Assembly (NCBI GenBank): GCA_964571855.1
Contig: CAZNDO010000001.1
Span: forward strand, 806,001 to 870,000
Direction of reading: 5' to 3'
DNA length: 64,000 nt
From: CAYYFX01 sp964571855
GTDB taxonomy: Bacteria > ARS69
A program made the position numbers and the translations under genes. A model generated the notes under the pieces. The model was not told the DNA's origin. It made no database searches and worked only from the letters and a program-made list of their open reading frames with translations. Of the stretch, positions 52,393 through 59,277 are shown piece by piece; positions within the stretch are counted from its first letter, which is position 1; every line of letters begins with the position of its first letter.

Positions 52393-52812
52393 TCAGCGCC
52401 GCGGGACCGGGATCCCGGAGCGGCGCAGCGACAGGATGCCGAGGGAGGACACGAACACCACCAGGGCCAGGACGAAGAGCTCGCCCCGATCCCCGACGGG
52501 GGTCAGCGCGATGCCGAGCTTCGTGAGGTGCCCCAGGATCGCCCCCGAGATCGTGCCCAGCGCGAGGAGCGCGCCCCACACGACCGTGCGCGGCACGAGC
52601 AGCAGCACCGCCGCGACGAGTTCCACCACGCCGCTGCCGATCCGTCCCCACGGCTCGGCCCCGAGCGTGGTGAAGATGTAGACCGACTCCTCGGCCCCCG
52701 TGAACTTGAAGAACAGCGTCTGCAGGAGGATGATCGCCGCCAGCACCTGCAGGCACCAGCTCGCCGTCCGCTGCCCGCGCGACATGGGCATTTCCGCCGC
52801 CATCGTGATCAT
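52393..52812 (-). CDS. DoxX-family membrane protein
   Basis: 139 residues with four hydrophobic helices (WCLQVLAAIILLQTLFFKF, GSGVVELVAAVLLLVP, VWGALLALGTISGAILGHL, LFVLALVVFVSSLGILSL), matching DoxX/DoxD-like quinone-linked membrane proteins. FFKFTGAEESVYIFTTLG and EPWGRIGSGVVELVA are typical. ATG 52812 has GGAGG 7 nt upstream and overlaps the SMP-30 stop by 4 nt (ATGA), so the two are translationally coupled. DoxX proteins often accompany periplasmic or membrane oxidoreductases. It may pass electrons from gluconolactone-pathway or haem-related enzymes to quinone, but no mechanism is established for this subgroup. Confidence 0.83.
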   Translation of the reverse strand: MITMAAEMPMSRGQRTASWCLQVLAAIILLQTLFFKFTGAEESVYIFTTLGAEPWGRIGSGVVELVAAVLLLVPRTVVWGALLALGTISGAILGHLTKLGIALTPVGDRGELFVLALVVFVSSLGILSLRRSGIPVPRR

Positions 52813-54437
52813 CGTGCCCCCTCCGTGGAAGCCACCTGCACCGCGGCCGGCCGGATTCCGGGAACCAGCATCCGCATCCGGTACAGCCCGGTGCGGGCGG
52901 TGAAGTACAGCGTGCGCCCGTCCGCATCGCCCCACGCGAAGTTCGCGGGCAGCTCCGGAGCGCGGATGGTGCCGAGGTGCTTGCCGTCCCCGTCCAGGAT
53001 CCACACGCCACCGGGCCCGGACACGTACAGGTTGCCCTTGCGGTCCACCTTCAGCCCGTCGAGCGCCTCCGGCTCGGGTGCGCCGTCCATGCTGAAGAAG
53101 AGCCGGCCGTTGCGGGCCGAGCCGTCCTTCGCCACGTCGTAGCGCATGACCACCTTGCGCGCCTCGTCCCAGTTCGCGACGTACAGCCTGCGCTCGTCCG
53201 GGGAGAAGGCGAGGCCGTTCGGGCCCGCCAGCTCCTTCGTCACCAGCGTCAGGTCGTCCCCGCGCACGCAGTACACGCCGGTGAAGTCCAGCTCGCGGCG
53301 CGGATCGTCGTGGAAGGCCGGCAGCCCGAACGGCGGGTCGGTGAAGAAGACGGCGCCGTCGGATCGGCACACCACGTCGTTCGGGCTGTTGAGGCGCCGG
53401 CCCTCGAACCGGTCCGCCACCACGCGGATCGACCCGTCGGCCAGCGTTCGCGTGACGCGCCGGTTGCCGTGCTCGCACGCGACGAGCCGGCCCTGCGGAT
53501 CCAGCGTCAGCCCGTTCGAGCCGGGCTGCCGGTACGCGGCGACGTCCGCCTCCGCGTAGCCGCTCCGCTCGCGGAAGACCGAGACGCCCTCGCGCTCCGA
53601 CCAGCGGTAGATCCGGTTGCCGTTCGGGTCGGAGAAGAGCAGGGCCCCCCCGGGCAGCCATACCGGTCCTTCGCCGAAGAGGAAGCCCTCCGCGACCCTT
53701 TCCAGCACCGCGCCGGCGGGAACGATCGCGTCGAGCGCGGGGTCGAACCGGTCCACCTGGACGGCCACGGCCACCGGCGCGACGGCGCGCGGCACGAGGT
53801 GGACGTGCAGCTTCGCGGCACGGACCCACACGTAGTTCGCGGGGGACGCGGAGATCGGACCGTTCATCCCGAACACCGCCACCTCGAAGGTGCGACCCGG
53901 CTGCGCGTCCCGCATCAGCACCACGCGGTTCGGCACGTTGAACCCGGCCACCACCGTGCCGCCGGCCTGGCCGAGCTCGCGCGGCAGCTCGCCGTCCACC
54001 CAGACCTCGGCGTAGTCGTCCACGGTGATCTCGAACACGATCGTGGCCCCGGTGGGATCCACGCCGTCGATCCGCTCAGGCACCGTGCCCCGGAACCGGT
54101 ACCACTCGAAGCAGACCTTGCCGCCGGCCCGGCGCGCGGACAGCGAGGCGGGATCGATCACCGGCCACGCGGAGTCGTCGAAGCCGCGCATGCCGGCGTT
54201 CGGCGCCACGTCCAGCGTGCGATTCGCCCGGCCGCCCGGCTTGTCGCCGGGGCCGACCTCGGTGAACGGGACCTCCACGAGCGTCGCCTCGTGCGTCCGC
54301 CACGTTCCGGCCACGGCGGCGACGCCCTCGGCCGTGGCCAGGTCCAGCGACACGTGCGGCGGGGTGACCGGGAGCCCCGGCGCCGCGAACGTCGCGGCCG
54401 CCGGAAGCCCGGCCAGGAGGAGGAGCAGGCGTCGCAT
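52809..54437 (-). CDS. Exported SMP-30/gluconolactonase-type protein
   Basis: 542 residues; ATG overlaps the upstream stop by 1 nt (TGATG). Signal peptide ~1-18. Residues ~25-215 form a galactose-binding-like beta-sandwich (WYRFRGTVPERIDGVD, DDYAEVWVDGELPRELGQ, ANYVWVRAAKLHVHLVP). Residues ~225-520 are a six-bladed SMP-30/gluconolactonase propeller with the metal ligands in place: Glu in GEGPVWLPGG, Asn in NSPNDVVC, Asn in AGPNGLAFSP and Asp in EALDGLKVD; FFTDPPFGLP is also characteristic. It would hydrolyse sugar lactones outside the cytoplasm. It is fused to a sugar-binding-like domain, which is unusual. It fits as the hydrolase for gluconolactone made by the GlcDH/GMC operon. Confidence 0.85.
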   Translation of the reverse strand: MRRLLLLLAGLPAAATFAAPGLPVTPPHVSLDLATAEGVAAVAGTWRTHEATLVEVPFTEVGPGDKPGGRANRTLDVAPNAGMRGFDDSAWPVIDPASLSARRAGGKVCFEWYRFRGTVPERIDGVDPTGATIVFEITVDDYAEVWVDGELPRELGQAGGTVVAGFNVPNRVVLMRDAQPGRTFEVAVFGMNGPISASPANYVWVRAAKLHVHLVPRAVAPVAVAVQVDRFDPALDAIVPAGAVLERVAEGFLFGEGPVWLPGGALLFSDPNGNRIYRWSEREGVSVFRERSGYAEADVAAYRQPGSNGLTLDPQGRLVACEHGNRRVTRTLADGSIRVVADRFEGRRLNSPNDVVCRSDGAVFFTDPPFGLPAFHDDPRRELDFTGVYCVRGDDLTLVTKELAGPNGLAFSPDERRLYVANWDEARKVVMRYDVAKDGSARNGRLFFSMDGAPEPEALDGLKVDRKGNLYVSGPGGVWILDGDGKHLGTIRAPELPANFAWGDADGRTLYFTARTGLYRMRMLVPGIRPAAVQVASTEGAR

Positions 54438-55333
54438 CACGACACGCCCCCCTCGGCGTCGCGCACCTTCACGACGTAGTAGTCGAACGAGCCGCCCAGC
54501 TTCGCGAACCAGTGCGGCACCCCGCTCGGGACGATGACCACGTCGCCGGGCGCCAGCTCGCGGGTCTCGCCGCCCGCGATCGAGGCGCCGCGGATCTCGC
54601 CCTCGCCCGTCTGCTTCGGGTCCACGACGGCGCCGCCGGTCACGAACGTCGCGCGACCCTTCAGGACGTAGATGATGTCCGTCTCGTGCACGTGCACCTC
54701 GGCCTGCCCGGCGGCGTCGCGATGGCTGGCGTGGACCTGGTACGCCCCGGCGTTGACCAGCACCGCTCCCTTCGCGAAGCCGCGCTGCACGGATGACCGG
54801 TCGAGGTAGGTGACGGACTTCCCGGCGCGGGTCACCGCGGCGGTCGCGGCGGACGCCATGCTCACGGTCACGGCGGCGGCCCCGAGGATGGCGAATTCGT
54901 CGTCCTGCTGCGCGCTCGCCGCCCCGCTGACGCCGACCGCACCCACCACTTCCCCGTCGATCACGACGGGCACGCCGCCCTGCAGCGGCGTCATGACGTC
55001 CACCGCCACCAGCGACGTGCGCCCGTTGCGGACGGCGTCCTCGAACACGCGCGTGGGCCGCTGGAACTGCGCGGCCGTGCGCGCCTTCTCGGCCGCCACG
55101 ACCGTGGCGGCGGCGAACGTGCCTTCCAGCCGCTCGATGGCGATGACGTTTCCGCCCTCGTCCGTCACGGCGACGGCGCCGCCCACGCCCAGCCGCGCCG
55201 CCTCCGCGGCAACGGCCGCGATCGCGGCCTTCGCTCCGTCCAGCGTGAGCGACTTCCTCTCCTTCACCTGCGCCGTCGCGTCGCCGGCAGCGAGCAGGGC
55301 GAACGCGATCGGCGCGAGACTCACGAGTCTCAT
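54437..55333 (-). CDS. Exported GlcG/HbpS-domain protein fused to a cupin
   Basis: 298 residues; signal peptide ~1-22. Residues ~28-165 are a GlcG/HbpS (DUF336) domain: LTLDGAKAAIAAVAAEAARL, GNVIAIERLEGTF, GGVPVVIDGEVVGAVGVSGA, DDEFAILGAAAV. HbpS-type members bind haem or cobalamin and sense redox state; GlcG is of unknown function near glycolate genes. Residues ~200-295 are a cupin with EVHVHETDIIYVLKGRATF and VIVPSGVPHWF, giving the usual His/Glu metal set. The fusion suggests haem or metal-dependent redox or sugar-acid chemistry in the periplasm. Its stop overlaps the SMP-30 start by one base, implying a shared pathway. Confidence 0.82.
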   Translation of the reverse strand: MRLVSLAPIAFALLAAGDATAQVKERKSLTLDGAKAAIAAVAAEAARLGVGGAVAVTDEGGNVIAIERLEGTFAAATVVAAEKARTAAQFQRPTRVFEDAVRNGRTSLVAVDVMTPLQGGVPVVIDGEVVGAVGVSGAASAQQDDEFAILGAAAVTVSMASAATAAVTRAGKSVTYLDRSSVQRGFAKGAVLVNAGAYQVHASHRDAAGQAEVHVHETDIIYVLKGRATFVTGGAVVDPKQTGEGEIRGASIAGGETRELAPGDVVIVPSGVPHWFAKLGGSFDYYVVKVRDAEGGVS

Positions 55334-55438
55334 CGGAACCTCCTTGATTCGGTGGGGGATGCCGCGGAAGGGCAGGAGCCGGCGGCCGGGACGGCGGCGC
55401 CGCGCGCCGCGCGCCCCCCGGCCGGCCGGGCTCCGCGG

Positions 55439-55846
55439 CTACATCACGGGCGTCGCGAACTTGGCCTCGCCGAGCAGGGCCTCCGCCCAGGCGCACCAGA
55501 TCTGCACCTTCGCCACGTCCTGGACGTACGCGGGCAGCGTGATGGTCGTGTTCACCTTGTCGCCCTTGATGGGCAGGCGCTGCAGCAGGTAGACGTTGCC
55601 CTTCGAGTCCACCACCTGCCAGTGCGGGTCCGGGGTGTCGGGCGTCTTGAAGTCCGACGAGAGCTTGAGGACCTGCTTGCCGCCCTCGCGGGTGTGCGTG
55701 ACCGTGCCGCCGTTGACCTTCGCGCCCGCGAACGCGGACGACACGTGGGCGGTCTCCGCGCCGGCGGCGAACGTGCCGCCGGCAAGCGCGCCGAGGCACA
55801 GCAGCGACACCGCCGCGACGAGGGGGAGCATCCGGCTGTTCCGCAT
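55439..55846 (-). CDS. Exported DM13-domain protein
   Basis: 135 residues; ATG follows AGAGGAGAACGATC. Signal peptide ~1-28 (LVAAVSLLCLGALAGGTFA). The rest is one DM13 domain: FAGAKVNGGTVTHTREGGK, VLKLSSDFKTPDTPDPHW, VNTTITLPAYVQDVAKVQIW with the conserved CAW (key Cys in VQIWCAW) and the closing LLGEAKF. DM13 is predicted to be a redox domain related to DOMON/cytochrome-associated proteins, with the single Cys thought to be functional. It is upstream of GlcG-cupin, SMP-30 and DoxX on the same strand (105-nt, GC-hairpin-rich gap), so a four-gene periplasmic redox cluster is plausible. Confidence 0.83.
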   Translation of the reverse strand: MRNSRMLPLVAAVSLLCLGALAGGTFAAGAETAHVSSAFAGAKVNGGTVTHTREGGKQVLKLSSDFKTPDTPDPHWQVVDSKGNVYLLQRLPIKGDKVNTTITLPAYVQDVAKVQIWCAWAEALLGEAKFATPVM

Positions 55847-56184
55847 GATCGTTCTCCTCTTCGGGGTTGCCGGCGGCCCGGCGCGCCTTCGCGCCTCCCG
55901 CCGCGCGCGCACTTCGAGCACGGGCGGCGCCCGCAGGTAACACGGCGGGGTCCCGGCGCCCCTCCCACCGCATTCCGTGGGCGGGGGCCGCTCTCCCCAC
56001 GAAGGGTCGTGGCGCGCCCACGGGATGTCGGGGATCGGGCCGGCCGCCGCCGGGCGGGGGGCCGGCCCGTTCCCCGCCAACTCCATGCACCGCCACCGCT
56101 TGCGAGAACGCCCGCCGTCCGCCGGCCGGACCGGCACGCCCGTTGCGGTAGGGATCGCCGTCCTTCCAACGGAGGTGGCCCTCG
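55847..56184. other. Divergent 338-nt intergenic region with GC hairpin
   Basis: Region between the DM13 gene (minus) and the STAS-ECF genes (plus). It must hold promoters in both directions, but I see no convincing -35/-10 pair. A 9-bp inverted repeat (GGGCCGGCC at 56037-56045, GGCCGGCCC at 56060-56068) could be a leader hairpin. GGAGG at 56171-56175 serves the STAS start. No credible gene is seen here. Confidence 0.5.
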
Positions 56185-56448
56185 ATGCTCCGGATCACCC
56201 GACGCGAAGAGCCCGCGCGACGCGACGTCTTCCGGCTCGACGGAAGCCTCGCGGGCGCGTGGGTGGAGGAGATGCGCCGCGCGTGCAGACCCGCCGACGG
56301 GCGCGCGGTGGTGGTGGACCTCGGCGGCGTGTCCTGGATCGACCAGGGCGGGCTGGACCTGATCGCGGCGCTGCGCCGCGAGGGCGTGTCGTTCACGAAC
56401 TGCTCCGGCCTCGTGCAGGAGCTTCTGAAGGGAGTGGCGCCGTGCTGA
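56185..56448 (+). CDS. STAS-domain protein lacking the phospho-acceptor Ser
   Basis: 87 residues; ATG with GGAGG ~9 nt upstream. Short single-domain STAS protein: RDVFRLDGSLAGAWVEEM, AVVVDLGGVSWIDQGGLDLI and VSFTNCSGLVQELL. In anti-sigma antagonists of the SpoIIAA type the phosphorylated Ser lies in the D-(S/T)-(S/A)-G turn; here the turn is DQGG, so the switch Ser is absent. The gene overlaps the ECF sigma gene start by 7 nt. This tight linkage suggests it binds a partner switching factor or the sigma factor itself in a phosphorylation-independent way. Function is inferred from domain and context only. Confidence 0.75.
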   Translation: MLRITRREEPARRDVFRLDGSLAGAWVEEMRRACRPADGRAVVVDLGGVSWIDQGGLDLIAALRREGVSFTNCSGLVQELLKGVAPC

Positions 56449-57077
56449 ACCCGGACGGAACGGCCCTGGTGGACGCGCCGGAGGTCGGCGCGGCGACGCG
56501 CACGGACCGCGAGCGCGAGCTGGTGGCGGGACTCCGCACCGGCTGCGAGCGGAGCTGGGCGATCGTGGTGCGCGAGTACGGCCCCGCCGTGCTCGGCGTG
56601 ACGCGACGCGTGCTTCGCAACGAGGACGACGCCCGCGACGCGTTCCAGGACGCGTTCGTGCAGGCCGTGAAGGGGATCGCGGCGTTCCGCGGGGAGTCGG
56701 GCCTGGCGACCTGGCTGCACCGCATCGCGTGGAACGCGGCGCTGCTGAAGATCCGCCGGGCGAACCGCCGCCCGGAGACCAGCCTGGACGCGCTCCTTCC
56801 CACGTACGACGAGACCGGCCACCGCGTGGAGGATGCGCCGCGCATCGACGCGGACGCGCACACCGAGCTGGAGCGGGCGGAGATCCGGCGACGCGTGCGC
56901 GCCGGCATCGCGCGGCTGCCCCTGCGCTACCGGGCGATCCTGGTCCTGCGCGACCTGGAGGAGCGGAGCACGAAGGAGACGGCGGAGGCGCTCGGCATGA
57001 CCGAGGGCGCGGTGAAGGTGCGGCTGCACCGCGCGCGCAAGGCGCTGGCCACGCTGCTCGGCCGCGCGGACGCGTGA
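56442..57077 (+). CDS. ECF-type RNA polymerase sigma factor
   Basis: 211 residues from a GTG that overlaps the STAS gene by 7 nt (GGGAG upstream). Sigma2 contains VLRNEDDARDAFQDAFVQAV, the normal acidic core-binding patch (EDDA), followed by FRGESGLATWLHRIAWNAAL, the classic ECF GxxxTWLxRIAxN motif. Sigma4 has RLPLRYRAILVLRDLEERST, key part LPLRYRAILVLRDLE, and EALGMTEGAVKVRLHRARKAL. It is a conventional RpoE-like ECF, unlike the two kinase-linked sigma factors in this window. No transmembrane anti-sigma gene is adjacent. The divergent DM13 redox cluster is a candidate target by position alone. Confidence 0.88.
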   Translation: MLNPDGTALVDAPEVGAATRTDRERELVAGLRTGCERSWAIVVREYGPAVLGVTRRVLRNEDDARDAFQDAFVQAVKGIAAFRGESGLATWLHRIAWNAALLKIRRANRRPETSLDALLPTYDETGHRVEDAPRIDADAHTELERAEIRRRVRAGIARLPLRYRAILVLRDLEERSTKETAEALGMTEGAVKVRLHRARKALATLLGRADA

Positions 57078-57081
57078 TGCG

Positions 57082-57110
57082 CCCGTCCGCCGCAGCCGGC
57101 GGCGGACGGG
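57082..57110. terminator. Perfect 12-bp bidirectional terminator hairpin
   Basis: 57082-57093 pairs fully with 57099-57110 (5-nt loop AGCCG). It fills the 33-nt gap between the ECF sigma stop (57077) and the convergent esterase stop (57111) and abuts the latter. Confidence 0.8.
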
Positions 57111-58106
57111 TCACCGCCCGAAGAAGAACTGGAACGGCACGTGGATGCGCATGGCCCAGGAGCTCTCGTCGTGCCGCGCGTCGGGGAAGGCGAGGTACAT
57201 GAGGTCGTCCCCGGCCCGCCAACCGCGCGCGAGCAGGGCGTTGCGCATGGAGCGGGTGGCCTCGTAATTGTCCCGGGGCCAGCCGCTGTCGAGGTAGAAG
57301 CGGACCCCGCGCTTGCGGCCGCGGCGGACGCGCTCCGCCAGGTCGTCCCGGTAGCCGAACGTGGACGACAGGCACCCGGCCGCGCCGAAGACCGACGGGT
57401 GCTCCCAGGCGAGGTGGAACGACACCACGCCGCCCAGCGAGGAGCCCATGACCGCGGTGTTCGCGGCGTCCGTCATCGTCCGGTAGCGGCGATCCACCCA
57501 CGGCTTCAGGTCCTCCACCACGAACCGGCCGTAGGCATGGTACCCGTCCGCGGTGTAGTCCCGCATCCGGTCCACGGGGTAGATCCCCACCACGATCACC
57601 TTCCGCACGAGGTTCATGGACTCGAGCACGGCGAGGCTCTCTTCCACCTTCCAGTGGTGGCCGTTGAACGCCTCCTCCGGGAAGAAGAGGTTCTGCCCGT
57701 CCTGCATGTAGATCACCGGGTAGCGTTCGAGACGGTTCTCGTCGTAGCCCGGCGGGAGGAAGACGCGGACGGTGTGCTCGCGCGAACCGTCGGCGGAGCG
57801 CACCGTGTGGGCGCCGCAGACGCTGCACTTCGGCTCGTCGAAGAAGTGCGGGAACACCTCCACCGGCGCGTCCACGTTCGCCAGCGCGAGGGCGTCGTCG
57901 CCCTTCGCCCAGTGCAGCACGCCGTCCCGGTGGATCACCGGCTTGAAGTACGCATGCGTGCCGTCCACCGGCAGCGCGAAGTCGAAGCGTCCGGCGCCGT
58001 CCACGCGCACCGGAGCGATGTCGGTCTCCCAGTCCGCGCTCGCGCGCAGGGTCATGCTTCCCCCGGCCAAGGGGTAGCGCACCCGCACGGCCACGTTCCT
58101 CGGCAT
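57111..58106 (-). CDS. Esterase D/Fes-like alpha/beta hydrolase with N-terminal E-set domain
   Basis: 331 residues from ATG 58106 (GGAGG 5 nt upstream); the frame continues 23 codons upstream without family character. Residues ~1-105 are a beta-domain like the CBM48/E-set lead of ferric enterobactin esterases (VRVRYPLAGGSMTLRA, THAYFKPVIHRDGVLHWAKG), with a CSVCG pair at ~112-116. Residues ~125-331 are an esterase D-type hydrolase: YPVIYMQDGQNLFFPEEAF, HAYGRFVVEDLKPWVD, nucleophile elbow GSSLGG, RFYLDSGWPRDN, DARHDESSW with the catalytic His. No signal peptide. Substrate unknown; related proteins hydrolyse siderophore, feruloyl or thioesters. Confidence 0.83.
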   Translation of the reverse strand: MPRNVAVRVRYPLAGGSMTLRASADWETDIAPVRVDGAGRFDFALPVDGTHAYFKPVIHRDGVLHWAKGDDALALANVDAPVEVFPHFFDEPKCSVCGAHTVRSADGSREHTVRVFLPPGYDENRLERYPVIYMQDGQNLFFPEEAFNGHHWKVEESLAVLESMNLVRKVIVVGIYPVDRMRDYTADGYHAYGRFVVEDLKPWVDRRYRTMTDAANTAVMGSSLGGVVSFHLAWEHPSVFGAAGCLSSTFGYRDDLAERVRRGRKRGVRFYLDSGWPRDNYEATRSMRNALLARGWRAGDDLMYLAFPDARHDESSWAMRIHVPFQFFFGR

Positions 58107-58314
58107 CTCGTCCTCCCTCGTTCGAGGTCCGCACGCTTCGAGTCGCCCGGAAAGGGACCGGTTTCGCACCCGCAATCGGGCGACCTGACGGAAATCAGTT
58201 TCGAGGCAGACGGATAGCAGGATCCCGGTAACCGTGCGCGAGGTGCCGTATCAAACGGGCGTGTTCGTTGCCGATGAGACGGATGTCTCCCAACCCGTTC
58301 CGGAGAACACCCCC

Positions 58315-59232
58315 ATGACCGAACCGGCCCCCGCTCCCTGGGCGCTCCTTCTCGCCGCTGGCGACGGGACGCGTCTCTCCGAGGTCACCCGCGGCAATGA
58401 CGGCGTGCCCGTGCCCAAGCAGTTCTGCTCGTTCGGGGGCGACGCGTCGCTCCTCGGACTCGCGCGTGACCGCGCGCGGCGCGTCGTGGCCGACGCGCGA
58501 ATCGTGACCGTGGTGGCCGAGCGCCACGAGCGGTGGTGGCGGCGCGAGCTGACGGGCGGGCGCAACGTGGTCGTGCAGCCGGAGAACCGCGGGACCGCCG
58601 TGGGGCTGCTGCTTCCGCTCCTCGCGATCGCGGAGCGGGACCCGGACGCGCGCGTGTGGGTGCTGCCGTCCGACCACTGGGTGCGCGACGAGGACACGCC
58701 GGCGCGGTGCGCGCGCGAAGCGCTCGCGCGCGTTCACGCGGAGCCCGACCGGATCGTGCTGATGGGGATCGAGCCGGACGACGCGGACTCGCAGTACGGA
58801 TGGGTGCTTCCCGTGGAAGCGCGCGACGACCGGGACTTCCGGCCGGTCGCGTCGTTCGTGGAGAAGCCGCCGGTACACGAGGCCCGGCGCCTCCGGGAGC
58901 GCGGAGCGGTCTGGAACAGCTTCCTCATCGTGGCCCGCGCGCGCGCGCTGGTGCGCCTGTACGAGCGCCGGCTGCCCGGTCTCCTGGCCACCATGCGGCG
59001 GGCGCTCGCCGCCCGGGAGCTGGCGCCGGCATACGCCAGCCTTCCCGTCCTGGACTTCTCGAAGGACGTCCTCCAGGGATCGGAGGACGACCTTCTCCTG
59101 CAGCGCGTTCCCGCGTGCGGATGGAGCGACCTCGGCACGCCCGACCGGCTCCGGTCGTGCCTGGCGGACATCCGCACGGTGGGCACCGGCCGGACGTGGA
59201 GCTTCGCGGAGGGGGCGCAGGCGGCCGCGTGA
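58315..59232 (+). CDS. Sugar-phosphate nucleotidyltransferase (mannose-1-P guanylyltransferase-like)
   Basis: 305 residues from ATG 58315 (CGGAG 9 nt upstream); the frame opens 27 codons earlier but without family sequence. ALLLAAGDGTRLSEVTRG and PVPKQF give the nucleotide-binding signature and its Lys; VVVQPENRGTAVGLLLPLL, VLPSDHWV (the metal-binding Asp in PSDH) and FVEKPP are typical of ManC/GDP-mannose pyrophosphorylases. It is shorter than ManC (usually ~350-470) because the C-terminal isomerase or beta-helix part is lacking. It makes GDP-mannose or a related NDP-sugar for surface glycans. No glycan biosynthesis genes are adjacent. Divergent from the esterase across 208 nt. Confidence 0.82.
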   Translation: MTEPAPAPWALLLAAGDGTRLSEVTRGNDGVPVPKQFCSFGGDASLLGLARDRARRVVADARIVTVVAERHERWWRRELTGGRNVVVQPENRGTAVGLLLPLLAIAERDPDARVWVLPSDHWVRDEDTPARCAREALARVHAEPDRIVLMGIEPDDADSQYGWVLPVEARDDRDFRPVASFVEKPPVHEARRLRERGAVWNSFLIVARARALVRLYERRLPGLLATMRRALAARELAPAYASLPVLDFSKDVLQGSEDDLLLQRVPACGWSDLGTPDRLRSCLADIRTVGTGRTWSFAEGAQAAA

Positions 59233-59245
59233 CGCGCGGGGGGCA

Positions 59246-59267
59246 CGGGGCGGCCGAGGCCGCCCCG
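59246..59267. terminator. Terminator-like hairpin between convergent genes
   Basis: A 9-bp perfect inverted repeat (CGGGGCGGC with GCCGCCCCG) and CGAG loop, lying in the 45-nt gap between the nucleotidyltransferase stop and the propeller-gene stop. Confidence 0.65.
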
Positions 59268-59277
59268 CGGGCCGCGC

